From: Hyaloscypha bicolor E
Lineage: Eukaryota; Ascomycota; Leotiomycetes; Helotiales; Hyaloscyphaceae
Direction: 5' to 3'
Assembly (NCBI RefSeq): GCF_002865645.1
Contig: NW_020194627.1
Location: forward strand, 1,257,271-1,321,270
Length of the DNA: 64,000 bases
Shown: positions 25,925 to 38,500 of the stretch, one piece after another
Numbering within the stretch: the stretch's first letter is position 1
Layout of the letters: every line of letters begins with the position of its first letter
The notes under the pieces: generated by a model
The model's input: the letters and a program-made list of their open reading frames with translations, nothing else
The model's database searches: none
Told to the model about the DNA's origin: nothing
Position numbers and translations under genes: made by a program

Positions 25925-26627
25925 TGATAGTTCTTAATTAGTCTTTGTGTATATTAAGAATAAGATTTCATAGTATAATTGTTCTTTACGGGTAGATTAA
26001 TGAATTTGAAGTATTCATTGTTTTGTATTTATAATGTACATATTTTAATAACTACATCTGAATTTTTAATATTTATTTTGTTTATTTTTTTTATTGTATT
26101 ATATAGTATTTTTATAACGGTGAGTAATTTTGAATAGCTTTCTTTATAAATTTTAATTTGTATTTATGTAGTTGATTATTTTAGAAAGCTTATCTTTTTA
26201 TCTATTTTTATAAGTTATTATCTCGAGAGATAGCGCAGAGATTTTTATTTAAAAGCTCTTATTGAGTTGTATTTGAAGATGTTTATGAATGGTAGCTAAT
26301 AATTTTATTTTTTGTAATATTTGTAATTTAATTGATTAAAAGTCTTTGGTTTATAGTATTCTAATATAATATTATTATTTTTATATTATTTTTATATTAG
26401 GTCTTTATTGATTATTTTATATGTAATTTTTGTTGGTTTTTATTATAGGTTTTATGCTGTATCTGGTATTATTATAGTATATTCGGTATTTAATTCTCTG
26501 CTTAGTGGTTTTCGTATTATGTTAGTATTTAGTGTCATTATATTTTCATCCAAATTTAAAAATATTTATTTAAATATATTAAGATATAATATTATAAGAT
26601 GTTTTTATTAATTAAGTTTTAGCTCAG
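25925..26627. other. AT-rich but not RIP-depleted segment left of the gap
   Basis: CpA and TpG reappear (for example TTTGTGTATATTAAG and AGCGCAGAG), so this DNA escaped the mutation that marks its neighbours, as unique DNA would. A 67-codon T-rich plus frame at 26408-26611 gives a hydrophobic peptide of low complexity, unlikely to be a gene. No tRNA, rRNA or known mitochondrial gene was recognised. Confidence 0.5.
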
Positions 26628-26727
26628 NNNNNNNNNNNNNNNNNNNNNNNNNNNNNNNNNNNNNNNNNNNNNNNNNNNNNNNNNNNNNNNNNNNNNNNNN
26701 NNNNNNNNNNNNNNNNNNNNNNNNNNN
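26628..26727. other. Assembly gap (100 N)
   Basis: Exactly 100 undefined bases, the conventional size for a scaffold gap of unknown length. Adjacency of the two sides is an assembly claim. Confidence 0.99.
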
Positions 26728-27180
26728 TCAGAAAATGATTTTATGTTCTTTCAATTGATTTTCATAAGATCGAAATCTTAAGATATTATACCGAATATCG
26801 AAATTATATGCCATGAAATCAGTTTAGATATTAATTATTTTATGATCTTTATCTTGGATAATGGAGTCATTATAATATACTTAAAGCTTAATAATATATT
26901 TAGCGGAATAATTTAATTCTTGATGAGCTCCTTTTCATAGATTATTTAATTATTATATTATATAGAAATAATCTATATATGGTTATCTTCTCTCTAATAT
27001 CTTTCAATTTATTTAATTTCTTCTTAATTTAGGGACGATTGAAGATCATTTACTTTAATTTCGATTATTTACGGGAATTCATAGATTTAATTAATATTTG
27101 ATAATATATTTAATCTAGATTATCTCTTTATTCAATTTAGTATTTATCTTAGTCTTTATGCTATCATATCTAAGTAAATA
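26728..27180. other. AT-rich but not RIP-depleted segment right of the gap
   Basis: TpG and CpA are again frequent (for example TGCCATGAAATCAG, TTGATGAGCTCC). The RIP-like composition returns gradually around 27180, where the Copia D remnant starts. No open frame or domain was recognised. Confidence 0.5.
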
Positions 27181-27189
27181 ATATTAGTA

Positions 27190-30100
27190 TATCTAGTTCT
27201 ATTTACTAGAACTAGAATATATCCGATTTAGGAAAAGAGATCTTTATTATTTATAAATATAATTAAATATAAGAACTTCTTTACTAGTTTTATGAATCTC
27301 AGTCTTCTAGTAATATTCTCAATTTGCTATTAAATATATTTATTAAGTATTTTTATATTAGTTTCCGAGGATTTAATAGCTTAAGTAGTAATTAATAGGT
27401 TATATAAAGCTTCTAGTTAATAGACTAATATAATATATATTTCTCTAGTATATTAGGTAATATATTAGTCTTTAATAGAGAGATCTTAATAAATAGTACT
27501 CCTATTACTTATAATAGTAGTATTTTTTATAGAAATAGTTCGGAGGTTTTTATACTAGTATTCTTATATAAGAGTAATTTCAGTAATATTCGTATAAATA
27601 ATACCTCTATTAAACTTGAGATTATAGTTAGAAGTAAGGTATTTATATTCCTTAGCCAAGAACTTAATCTCTTAAAGCTTTAGTTACTTTGCCTTTATAA
27701 AATTATTAGTTCCGATAAATAGGGTATTATTAGTTTAAAGGCTAATAATTCCGAAGAATTACTTACTATAAAAAAGATAAGAATTATAAGTTAACTATTT
27801 TATAAAAAGCTTATTAATATAATAGAAATAGTAAGTCTTAAACTAGTAGTTTCTAGCTTCTAGTATATTATATAGTGGTTTTATAATCTTTAGAATAGAA
27901 TTATTTTTTAGATTCAGCTTTCTCGTAAGCTTATAAGGTGAGTTAATATAAAAATTATAGTTAAGTAAGGTTATTAAATAGATATAAGCTTGCGAGATAT
28001 TATATAAATATAATTCTATAATATCTATTATTATAATAATAATACTAAGAATAATTCTCTGGCTAATATATTAAATAATAGATAATTATATTAATATTAT
28101 ATATTTCTTACTATTATTATAAGTTTGAATAACTAGTCTCGATTTTTTAAACTCTCTCTCTATACTCTTATTCTTAATCTCATTAATAAACCGGAAGTTA
28201 AAGATATATATCTCTTTTAGTATTTGAGATCTGGAAGTAACCTTAAATATATTCTTTTCTAGGAGGCTAGTAACTTTAATTTAGTAGAAGTCCTTATATA
28301 GGTTATTGTCTTATAGGAATACTATAAAATCCGGGTTCTTATAAAAGTATCCTCTGCTATACTTTAGTAAAATAGCAGAAATAGCAGGAGAAATTATATC
28401 TGTATTACTTTTAGCCTTACTATAAAGTTCGGAAATAGTTTTAGATTTAGAGCCATTAGTAATAACCTTAATATTCCCTATATAAAAGGGCTTTATAGAA
28501 GTTAACCGGAAGATAATATTACTATATAGTAGAGCTAGTATATAGTTCTCCCTATTAATAGCTACTAGTTTATATGGCTTATTTTAACTATTAGGTTAAC
28601 TAGTATTCTCTTTATATTATATAAAAATATCCGAATTCAAAAGAAGTTTATAGATATTAGTAGTACTAGAACTATTTTAGGTATTTAGGATATTTGTAAT
28701 CTGGTATCTAGCTTAAAACTTTTGAATTTCTATTATTATTTTCTTAAATATTACTAATTACTATAATATAATTAGTAATAGAATATTATATTTAGTTATT
28801 CGGAATAGTATACTATAAACTAAAAGAATTAAAATAATATTATCGGATCTAGCAGAACTATTAATAGCCTTAAAAGCTATTTGAAATATAGTATTCTTAT
28901 TAATTCTATTAATTTTAGCTATAATAATAAGATAAGTATATTAAATTAGGCTATAATAGTATTCTATAATTCTAATAGAATTATAAGCTTTTATAGAAAT
29001 GATTTTAACCTTAATACTTATAGTATTTATAAGCTAAGTAAACTTCTTATTAGTAAACTACTTTCCGGTATCTGCTATAATCTAATTAGGAGGGCCTAAA
29101 TAGATATTAATTTAATACTATTTTAAAGTATCTCAAATATATAATATACTAATATTTTAAAGCTATTAGCCGGCGTAATATTAAATACCTTTATTAATAA
29201 TATAGAATATAGGCTTACCGGAAATATAGAAAATATTAATAATAATAAAGTAGTTAAAACTAATATTATTTCTTAGATTAAACTTAAATTATTCTAGTAA
29301 TTATCCGAATTTCTGGTATTACTTATAGTATTTTATAAGGTATTTAAGAGCTTTTATATTAATATTATAGCCTGTTTATTCTAGTATATTTCGGAGCTTA
29401 CTAATAAATAAATAACTAAAATAGTAATATAGATATTATAATTCGATTTCTATAAGAAAGCAGGAGTTATAGGTAAAGAATTCGGAAATAAAGCTTTATA
29501 ATATAGTATTCTAAAGTAGGAAAGAATATCTAAAACATTATATTACAGATATAAAGTATCTAGTAAAAGTAATAAGATAATTAGTGAGATTATTAAAATA
29601 GACCTCTAGCTTGTCTATATTAGCTCAGCTAAGTAAAAATAGAGTCTTTATAAGTATAATATAGAATTATATTTACCTAATTAGTATTCTTATTATTATA
29701 GATCTAATAAAGAATATAGATCTAATACTAAACTAAATATTAACTTGACCTTTAATGGTTTTATTAAGTTTAATACTATTATTAGTCTATTATAAAGCTT
29801 AGAATTAGTTAGAACTAGTAATTAAGAATCTAGAGGCTCCGGTATTAATTATAATTCTATAAAAGTAATAAGTATTATATCTTAATATATTATTAATTAT
29901 AAATATCTAAGCGTTTTTTTATTTATTTAGTAGGTTCTAATATATAGTTTTCGCCTATTATCTAATATATAAGGGAAAGAGAAGTAAGGTTATTTATAAG
30001 AGTATTAGTTATAGAAATAGTAAAAGCAGGAGCTATAGAAGCGGCTAGAAAGCTTTTAATAGAAATAAAATAGAAATTAGAATAATATTTCTTTTCTTTA

Positions 30101-31450
30101 TTCATTTCTGCTAATAAGGCTTTAAAAGCATTATTTACTAGTTTGTTCTTATTACTTTTATTATTTTCTTTTTTTTAAATTTAGTAATATACTATATATA
30201 AGTATTACTAAAGCATTTATTAAAGTTATAAGTATTTCGGAATCTAAATTAGTAAATGTTTTTACTCTTAAATCGAGCCTTCTTAATCTCTTATTTCTCT
30301 AGTATATACTTCTATAAGCAGTATTTGAGTCTCTTATATATAAAATATAGCTTCGAAATATAATTATTATAATTATAGAACTTGAAGTAGTTATTATAGG
30401 TTCTGAAATTATAGCTAGGTCTATATTAATAATTTCCGGATAAATAATAGCTTAAAAGATTTTAAGAATAGTATTATTAATTAGTAAAGAGGATCTCGGT
30501 ATTAATCTATTATTTCTTCTTATAAGTAGTAATAAATAATTAGAGCTTATTAATAAGTTAGCCGAGATTAGAAAAAGAATCCGAAACTATATATTAGTAT
30601 ACTAGTATATCTTAATAGAAAGTAATAATCTTATTATATAGGAATTCGGTATTTTATAAGGCAGGTACTAGTCTGTATTATAATTTATATAGGTTATTAA
30701 TTAGTAATTAGACAAGCTTAAATATTGTCTTTTCGGAATATTAAGCTATTATAGTTACTATTATAGTAGTATTTCACTTATCTAAGTTTTAATATTAGAA
30801 ACTAGGGCTTTTAAAAAAGCTATAAATATTTATATAGGCCTCTTTATATATATATATTAAAAGAGCTAGTTATTATAAAAGTAATCTTATACTAGTTCCT
30901 TTAATATAATAGAGAAAGCTCTTACTAATACCTTTTATAGAAGCTCTATATATTAGTAAATATTAAAGAAAATAGCAAGTTTTTAGTTAAAATTACTATT
31001 AGTTCTATTATATTTCTATACCTTAATATATATTTTTACTATTTAAAGAGTTATTTAAAAGTAGTAAAGATAATAAGAGATTATTAGTTTTGGCTCTCTA
31101 TAGTCTAGTACTAGTAGAAGTAATTATAAATAATAAAGAAGTAGTAGGTAATAAAGAAGTATAAGTAATAATTGGTTTAATATATTAATTTCTTATAATA
31201 TTATTATTTAGAGATATATATAATAAGGTAATAGGGCCTGCTTTAAAGTTTTATTTAATAATAATAATAATATTAGTAGTTTAGATATATTATTCTTCTC
31301 TCTAAATAATATTAACTAAGAACTATATAATAGTAAAGTAATTATAGTTATATTTAATATAAATATTACTATATTATAAAGTAGCTTATAATTAATATAA
31401 TATATATTAATCTAGTTAATTAAATATCTCGAGATTAAAATTACTAAAAT
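27190..31450 (-). pseudogene. RIP-degraded Copia gag-pol (element D), 3' end missing
   Basis: Minus-strand domains in order: gag roughly 31450-30150; protease with N-T-G-A-S near 29835-29860, where D-T-G would be native; integrase with an A-D-T-G-K-Q-F motif near 29050-29085; reverse transcriptase with F-R-F-I-N-E-I near 28175-28200, and the DD box in L-Q-T-N-N-T-L-F with both Asp as Asn (27726-27731); and a poor RNase H match down to about 27200. Sequence and family differ from the Copia element at 7583-14508: a different RT box context and a different protease. The 3' UTR and 3' LTR are absent, so the element stops at the low-RIP segment by the gap. Confidence 0.85.
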
Positions 31451-31734
31451 CCTTCTTAAATAATTCCCAGAGGTTCTTATTAGTTAACTTTTCTAACTTA
31501 TACTAGAATATTCTGGTATTAAGGTAATTTAGGATTTTCTTATAATTAGAGCTAGCTAGGTTAATATTATTCTTCTATTTCTTTATCTGCTTATATCTAT
31601 TCCAAAGGTTTACTATCCCGAATCCTTAGGGCTAAGCCCTCTCTAGTATATATATATAGTTTATATTAAAAAGGGTTCGAAGATAAGGTAGTTTATAGTA
31701 GGTTTATAAAAAGGGTTTAGTAGTAAAGGTATTT

Positions 31735-31850
31735 AGATACCCAGATATCTAGTTCAGATACCAGGTTTAGATACCTGGTTTAGATACCAGATACTAGATG
31801 CCTGGTTCAGATATTAGATACTAGATACCCCAGATACCTAGAAATATTAA
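31735..31850. repeat. Tandem array of GATACC/CTGGTTTAGATAC-type units
   Basis: About eight imperfect 12-20 bp units built from AGATACC, CAGGTT and TAGATAC follow each other. They include inverted pairs (AGATACCTGGT against ACCAGGT), so the array can fold. It lies in the 5' leader of Copia D. Confidence 0.75.
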
Positions 31851-31859
31851 AGGTATTAA

Positions 31860-32497
31860 AGTAAATATTTCGCTCTTAAATATTTCGTCTATAATAAGAA
31901 ATTTAAGAAGTGAAATATTATAATTCCGAGAGGATCTAAAGCTCGAAGGACTCGATTTAATAGTAAAATCAAAGTAGTAGTTAAAGAGCTTTAAGAATAT
32001 ATATAAGATATATATTCCGGGGAGAATATTCTATAGATATAGGTATTATATAAGTAGAAAAGATGGTTTCCGAAAAGGTAGTCTTGGAGCTAAAAGAAGT
32101 TAGTTTTAAAAGATAGTAGAAATTAAATAAATAAATAGTTAAATGGCTAACTACTTATTAATTAGCAAGAATTAGAGTCTTTTCTTTTAGGCTACCAGAT
32201 GCTTTTTTATAAAGTTAATAAGTAATTTCTCTCTTTAATATAGCTAGATTAATATTACTAAGGGCTACCGGATACCTCTTTTAATATAACTATTCTGTCT
32301 CTAATCTATAAGTACTAACTAATTAGTATTAGTTTACTAGTAATATATAGTACTATTATATAGGTACGAAAATACTAGTTATATTAGTTAGTAAAGTTAT
32401 TATTATTTAGAAGTAGAGATTATAGTATTAATATATAATTCCTAAATCTGCTAAGCCTAAAGGGGTCTAGTTTACTAGTCGAGTTACTTATAAGACA
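31860..32497 (-). other. Probable 5' LTR and leader of Copia D
   Basis: On the minus strand the sequence beginning at 32497 reads TGTCTTATAAGTAACTCG and continues into a stretch with more GC than average, followed by the leader and gag. The TG start and position fit a 5' LTR. No second copy exists in the window, so the LTR end cannot be placed. Confidence 0.45.
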
Positions 32498-32640
32498 CAA
32501 GGTTATATAACTATATCCCGTATCCCATATCTTATTATTTATATCCCGTATTCTATATCTTATAACTATATATATAACTCTTAAAGAAATAGCTATATTA
32601 ATAATTATAATTTATAAAAATAATTATTTCGAATATTATT
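32498..32640. other. Short duplicated TATATCCCGTAT motif beside Copia D
   Basis: Two or three copies of a unit like TATATCCCGTATTCTATATCTTAT occur between 32511 and 32573. Nothing else is seen in this interval. Confidence 0.5.
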
Positions 32641-32699
32641 ACTAAAATAATAAATATATATTTATAATCTATAAATTAAGCTTTCTAGATTAAAAAATC

Positions 32700-34857
32700 A
32701 TCTATAATAATTACTAAATTATTTTATATAACTTATATGTTTTTTAAAAAATTTATTTATATATTAATATAAAAATATATATTTTAATTTAAATAATTAA
32801 ATATATTTATAAATATATATATAAAGAAATAAATTATATAATAGTTATAATTATAGCTATAAATAATAATATTACTCGATATATATATATATATTTATTA
32901 TATAAATTTATATAATACTATTTAGTAATTATTTAAATTCTTTATATATTAGAAATTCTTTTTTATTTAATATTTTATAATTTATTTTTTAAAAAATATT
33001 TCTTTTATAATTCTAGCTATAAAAACTATAAATATTTTTTTAATTTTAATAACTTTCTTTAAATATAATACTATATATAAAAATAGCTAATAATATTTAT
33101 ATTTAAAATTTTTGGTTTATTTTATATAAGTTTTAAAGATTTATATATAGAAATAATATTAATAATTAAATTAGTTATATATATTATTATAGTTTTATTT
33201 CAGGTAAATAATACTATTTATAGCTTTTATTTAAAGTTATTTATAAATTGTAACTCTTTATAGATTTATATTTTATTAAAAATATTTATTATTTAATATA
33301 TTAAACTATTTGTATTATTTTTAATTAGCCTTTATTAATAATTAATTATAAATCTATTAATAATCTAAAACTAATATAAATATTATTTCTATAATAAACT
33401 CTAATACTAGCTTATTTATAATAATAGTTTTCTATTTCTATTTTTTAATTTATATTATAATTATAGTTTCTTTTTATTTATAAATAAACTTATAAATTAA
33501 TAATAATTATTTATAAATTATAGGCTTTTATTTTTTATTTAAAATTAAACTAGTAAATATTATTTCTTATTTATATTATATATTTTTAAAAACCAAATAT
33601 TATTTATAATTAGAATATAAGCCTAGTTTAATTCTAATTAATAATTATATTTTATAGAAATTATTATAGCTATTAAATTAGATTTATAAATTACTTATTT
33701 TTATTTATAAAATCTAAAAAATATAAATAAAATATTTTTATATAAAATATTTTATTATTACTTTTATAGGCAAGAATAAATATATATTTTACTTCTAATT
33801 TAAGATTTTAATTAAGCTTTATAAGTTATTTATAAATATTATTATAAAGTAAAATAGCTTTATATAAATTTTCTAGTTTATAGATTTTATTATTTAAAAT
33901 AAAATATTAATATAATATAAATATTACTTTGAGAATATTTATTAGCTTTTAATAAATTTATAATTTATAATAAATAATTCTTTTAAAGAAATACTTATAA
34001 TTTTTAATAGATTTTTTAATTAATTTTTTTTAATTATATTATATAGTTTATAAGCTAATATTATTATTATATATTTTTAATAATTATTTATTTAGTTATA
34101 ATTTAAATAGCTTTATTTATAGACTAATATATAGATTTATAAAAGCAAAAATAACTAGAAGTTTATTTATTAAATTAATAAATTATTTAATAATTCAAAT
34201 TCTAATAAAATAATAATAATTTTATTATAATTTAGCTTTTAATCTTATTAGCTAATATAGTTATTTAATATAGTTACCTATATTTTATTACTTATATTCT
34301 ATAGCTTTTTAGATATATATAATATAATTATTTTATTAGAAAAGTATATTTGAAATATATTAGAAATATTTAAAAAGCTAAGCCTTTTATAAACTAATAT
34401 ATTATAAAATATATATATTTCTTTATAGCCTTCTATATTCTAGTTTTTCCTTTTTTAGCTTTAAATTATCTTTATAAAAGACTTTCTATTTAGCTTTTTA
34501 AGCCTTAAATACTATATTTATAATAATATTTAAAGCTTATTTCCTTTAATTTTATAAAGAATTTTAAATAAATTAATTTAGAACTATTAGAAATATAAAT
34601 ATTACTAAGATAATAGAACTTTAAAAATACAAGTAATAGACTTTAAAATAATAAAAGCAAAAAGCTTTAAAATTCTTAAAGAAATCAGATATTTATATTT
34701 TTATAAATATATATTAATAATATATTAGAAATTTGTCTAAAAATCTTATATAAAAGCTATTTTTTAATTAAGTTCTAGAATAATAGTTATTTATAAATTA
34801 ATAATCTAATTATTACTTTTAAGTTTTATTTTATAATCTTATAGGCCCTATATATAT
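32700..34857. repeat. Repeat family G, copy 2, cut by gypsy A
   Basis: Homologous and collinear with about 21950-23310 over 32715-34150, including the same minus-strand peptide-like segment. The remainder to 34857 is AT-rich and unassigned. It ends exactly where the LTR of gypsy A begins. Confidence 0.65.
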
Positions 34858-35160
34858 TATAGTATAGTAAGCTATATTTCTTAAAAATTATATTATTTTA
34901 ACGGTTTTAAGGTTTTAATTATATAGTAAAGGCCGCGGCCTTTTATACCTGACTTATAGGAATTACTTAAGAAAGCTAGTTTTTCTATAGTTCTAAAGAA
35001 TAATTCCTCTTTAATATTTAATTAATTAAGCTTTTATATATTATATATTATTTATACTTTACTATTTATATTTTTAATCTTATTATTTTATTATTAAATT
35101 ACGTTTTATATTCTAGTATACTTTATATAGGTTTTTATTTTATTATAGTTTCTTTTTTAT
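34858..35160 (+). repeat. Gypsy A 5' LTR (303 bp)
   Basis: Aligns end to end with the reverse complement of 46433-46734; nearly all differences are C-to-T or G-to-A in this copy. It keeps the near-palindrome AAAGGCCGCGGCCTTTT at 34928-34944. The native TG start reads TA. Confidence 0.85.
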
Positions 35161-35599
35161 ATATTTTATAATAAGTAATATAGAAAAGATCGAAACTTTA
35201 TAGTTAAGGTAATACTCTTATAAAGTTCTAAAGAATATCTATAAGGCAGATTATTAGCTTAGTAAGTTTAGAGAAAAAAGGGCTATTATAATATCTTAAG
35301 CCTAAAGCTAAAATATTAAAAATATATAAGTATTAATCTTAGTATCTTATATTAATTTCTAATATATCTAGTATAATATATAAGGATAATAGAAATAGAG
35401 GCTAATTATAAAAAGAAATAAAATAAAATAAGAAATATTATATTAAAATCATATAAGTTAGATCTTAGTTAGAAATAGATTTTAATACTCGAAAATAAAA
35501 TTATAATATTAATTTATATATTATTTTTAGTTATAATAAAAACCGAAATAGAAGCAGTATTAATTTTAGTAGAAAAGCTTATTCTTAAATCCGGAAAAG

Positions 35600-38500
35600 A
35601 TACCTAAAAGAGAAAATATTCTTAATTTTAAATAAAATAATAAACAGGAACCGGAAATAAAAATTAAAAAGAAATCGGAAATAAAAAATTATATAAATAA
35701 TCTAGAGAAGCTTCTAGAGAAAGAAAAGAATACTAAATATAAATAAAATAAAAATTCAGAAAAATTAAAGAAATTAGTAAAATTATATTTATTATTTTTA
35801 TTATTACTTTTAATAATATTATTAGATATATCTAGTTTAGTAAAAGTAAGGGAAAATATTATAGGTATTAAGCTAATAAAATAAAAAAGAAAGTATAAGT
35901 AATAGAAATAAGACTAGAAAAGCTATTACTTTATTATTACTAATACTAAAACTCAAATCTAGACTATATCTATTATTATTAACTAGTTTCTTTCAAATTC
36001 CGGTTCTTAAACCAAAAGATATATTTAAATAAGAAACTAGTTCTTTAAGAACTTTATTAGTAAAAGTTTCAGATATAGAAACTCTATAATTAATTATAGA
36101 AGAAATTATTAAGATTAATATAGCTAAAAACAAGTATATACTAGTACTAGATTTAAATCTGCTATTTATAAGAGCTCCTAAAATACTATAGTTTTAGGGA
36201 AATAATATATAGATATATATAAGAATTATTATATTTCTAATAATATTAAGAGAGAAAGAATTATTTATTATATTTCTCTTATTTATAAGAATTAAATTAA
36301 GGCTATATTAAAGTATAATATTAATAATCCAGAAAATTATTAGAAAACTAAATTCTTTAAGGCTTTATTAAAGGAATTCCGAAAATATAACTAGGAAATA
36401 CTTAAAATTAGTTATAACTTTCTTAATTAAATTATTATATAAGCCTAGAGTAGAGGAATTTCTTTTAAGTCTTATATTAATATATTTAATAAAGTATTAA
36501 AAGAATTATTAAAAAAAAAGATATAAATAAAATTATTTAGTACCGAGAATTTATAAGAGAATTATCTATTTTAGTAAGAGTTTATATTTTTAAGAATATA
36601 AACTTTAAGTCTATAAATATTTCTATTTATAAATATATTAAGATATATAAAAAGATAATAATATTCTATTAGTATAAAAAGAAAAAATACTATTTTAATA
36701 TTACTAATAATCCAGATATATCTAGACTTAAATAGAAATACTTGAATATAGTAATCTATAATATAGTTTCTAAACAGAAAATAATTACTTTTTACTAGTT
36801 TCTTCTATTATATTTCCTAAAGCTATTATAAATATAAGTAAAAAGAAAACCCAGCCTATAGCTAATTATATAAAACTTATTAAAAGTAGTAAACTCAAGG
36901 GAAATAATATTAACTAGCTAGTAAAAAGTTTAGTAAAACTATTTATTACTATTATAATTTAAAAGAACTTATAAAAATAACTTAATATAGCTATTATTAT
37001 AATTCGAGAAAATATTTATAGCCTATTTATATAATTTAGCTAATTATAGTAAATATAATAATATTAATAGCCTAGTAAATATAATTCGGGTTTTTAGAAA
37101 AGATATATTAGAAGTTATAATAGAAGTTATAAAGAATACTATAATAGATATAGTAATTAAACTAGAATAAATAAAGAATCTAAATAATTATATTCTAAAG
37201 GAAATTAGTTTCAAGTATAATTAGAAAATACTATTTAAATTAATATAGCCTATAATATAAATCTAGAACCGAGAAAACGAATTTACTATAAGTATTATAA
37301 TAAGAATAAAAATAAAAATATTAATTCAGAATATATTTATATTTCTTAGTTCTATTACTTATTAATAAAAGAGCTTATAAATTATAGATATACTTACTAA
37401 TTTAATAGAAGATAATATAAAGGGCTATTTAAGCCTAGATAAGAAAGTTTTTCCTTTTTCCTTATTAGTAAATACTAGTAGTTTAATTAAATCATTTTCC
37501 AAGTTTAAAAAAGAGAATTTAATTATAACTTAAAAATATAACCTAAGAATATCCAGAAAATAGCAGGAAATATCTAGTTTACTAGATAAGAAAGAAATAA
37601 GGAAACTAGCTAATTAGAATTTATATATAGAAGCAAGTAAATTATATCTAAGAAATCTAAATAGCTGCTTTGCCTTAAAAGAAATTATATTAGAATTACT
37701 AATTTTTCAGGTTCTGGAATTAATAAATAGTATTAAGATTTAGCTATAAATAGTATTTTTATTAATACTATAATAGGCTTTTTATTAAGGAAAAAAGAAA
37801 AAGAAATAGAAATAGCTAAAGAGATTTTCTAAAAATAAGCTAAAATAAAAGAAAAGCTATTTTATATAAAAGGCCAGAAAAATACTATTTCAAGAAATAA
37901 TAAATAAAAGAATAACCTAGCTAAAGATATAAATATTAATATTTCCGGAAATAAATAGAACGAATTAGAAATCTAATATACTCTTAATTATAATAAATAT
38001 AGAACTCCTGAAATTAATAATATTCTAATAAGATTACTAAAAAAAAAAAAAGTAATTATTCTATTTCTAAAGATTTAGAAAGAAACGAGAATATTTATTA
38101 ATACTTTAAAAATACCAGATCTAGCTATTATATTTCAGAACTAATAAATTAAGGATAGTATTTCCTATTTTACTATTTTATAAATAGGAAATACTATTAT
38201 ATTAAATATAGTTAGATATACTAGAAGATTCATAGAGCTAGTAGCTATAGCTTATATAATAGATAGAATATTTAAAGAATTAGAAATACTAGCTCAGATA
38301 TCTAATACTAATAGAATTATTTGATTTAAAGGTAATATTATTAATATTCGAATATTACTAGTTTATAAATATATTATATAATCTTTATATTTCTAATTTG
38401 TATTTCGAGAACCTTAAAAGAATATTAAATATAAAGAAATAATTAATACTAGAATAAAAGTTAATATTTTTCCCGAAAAAATCTCTAGAAATATTAGTAA

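Noticed and set aside
26408..26611. 67-codon ORF as a small membrane protein gene
   Set aside because: T-rich sequence gives hydrophobic residues by composition; no promoter or homolog, and it lies in featureless DNA beside the gap.
25925..27180. Mitochondrial DNA insertion
   Set aside because: AT-rich, but no mitochondrial gene, tRNA or recognisable intron ORF can be read.
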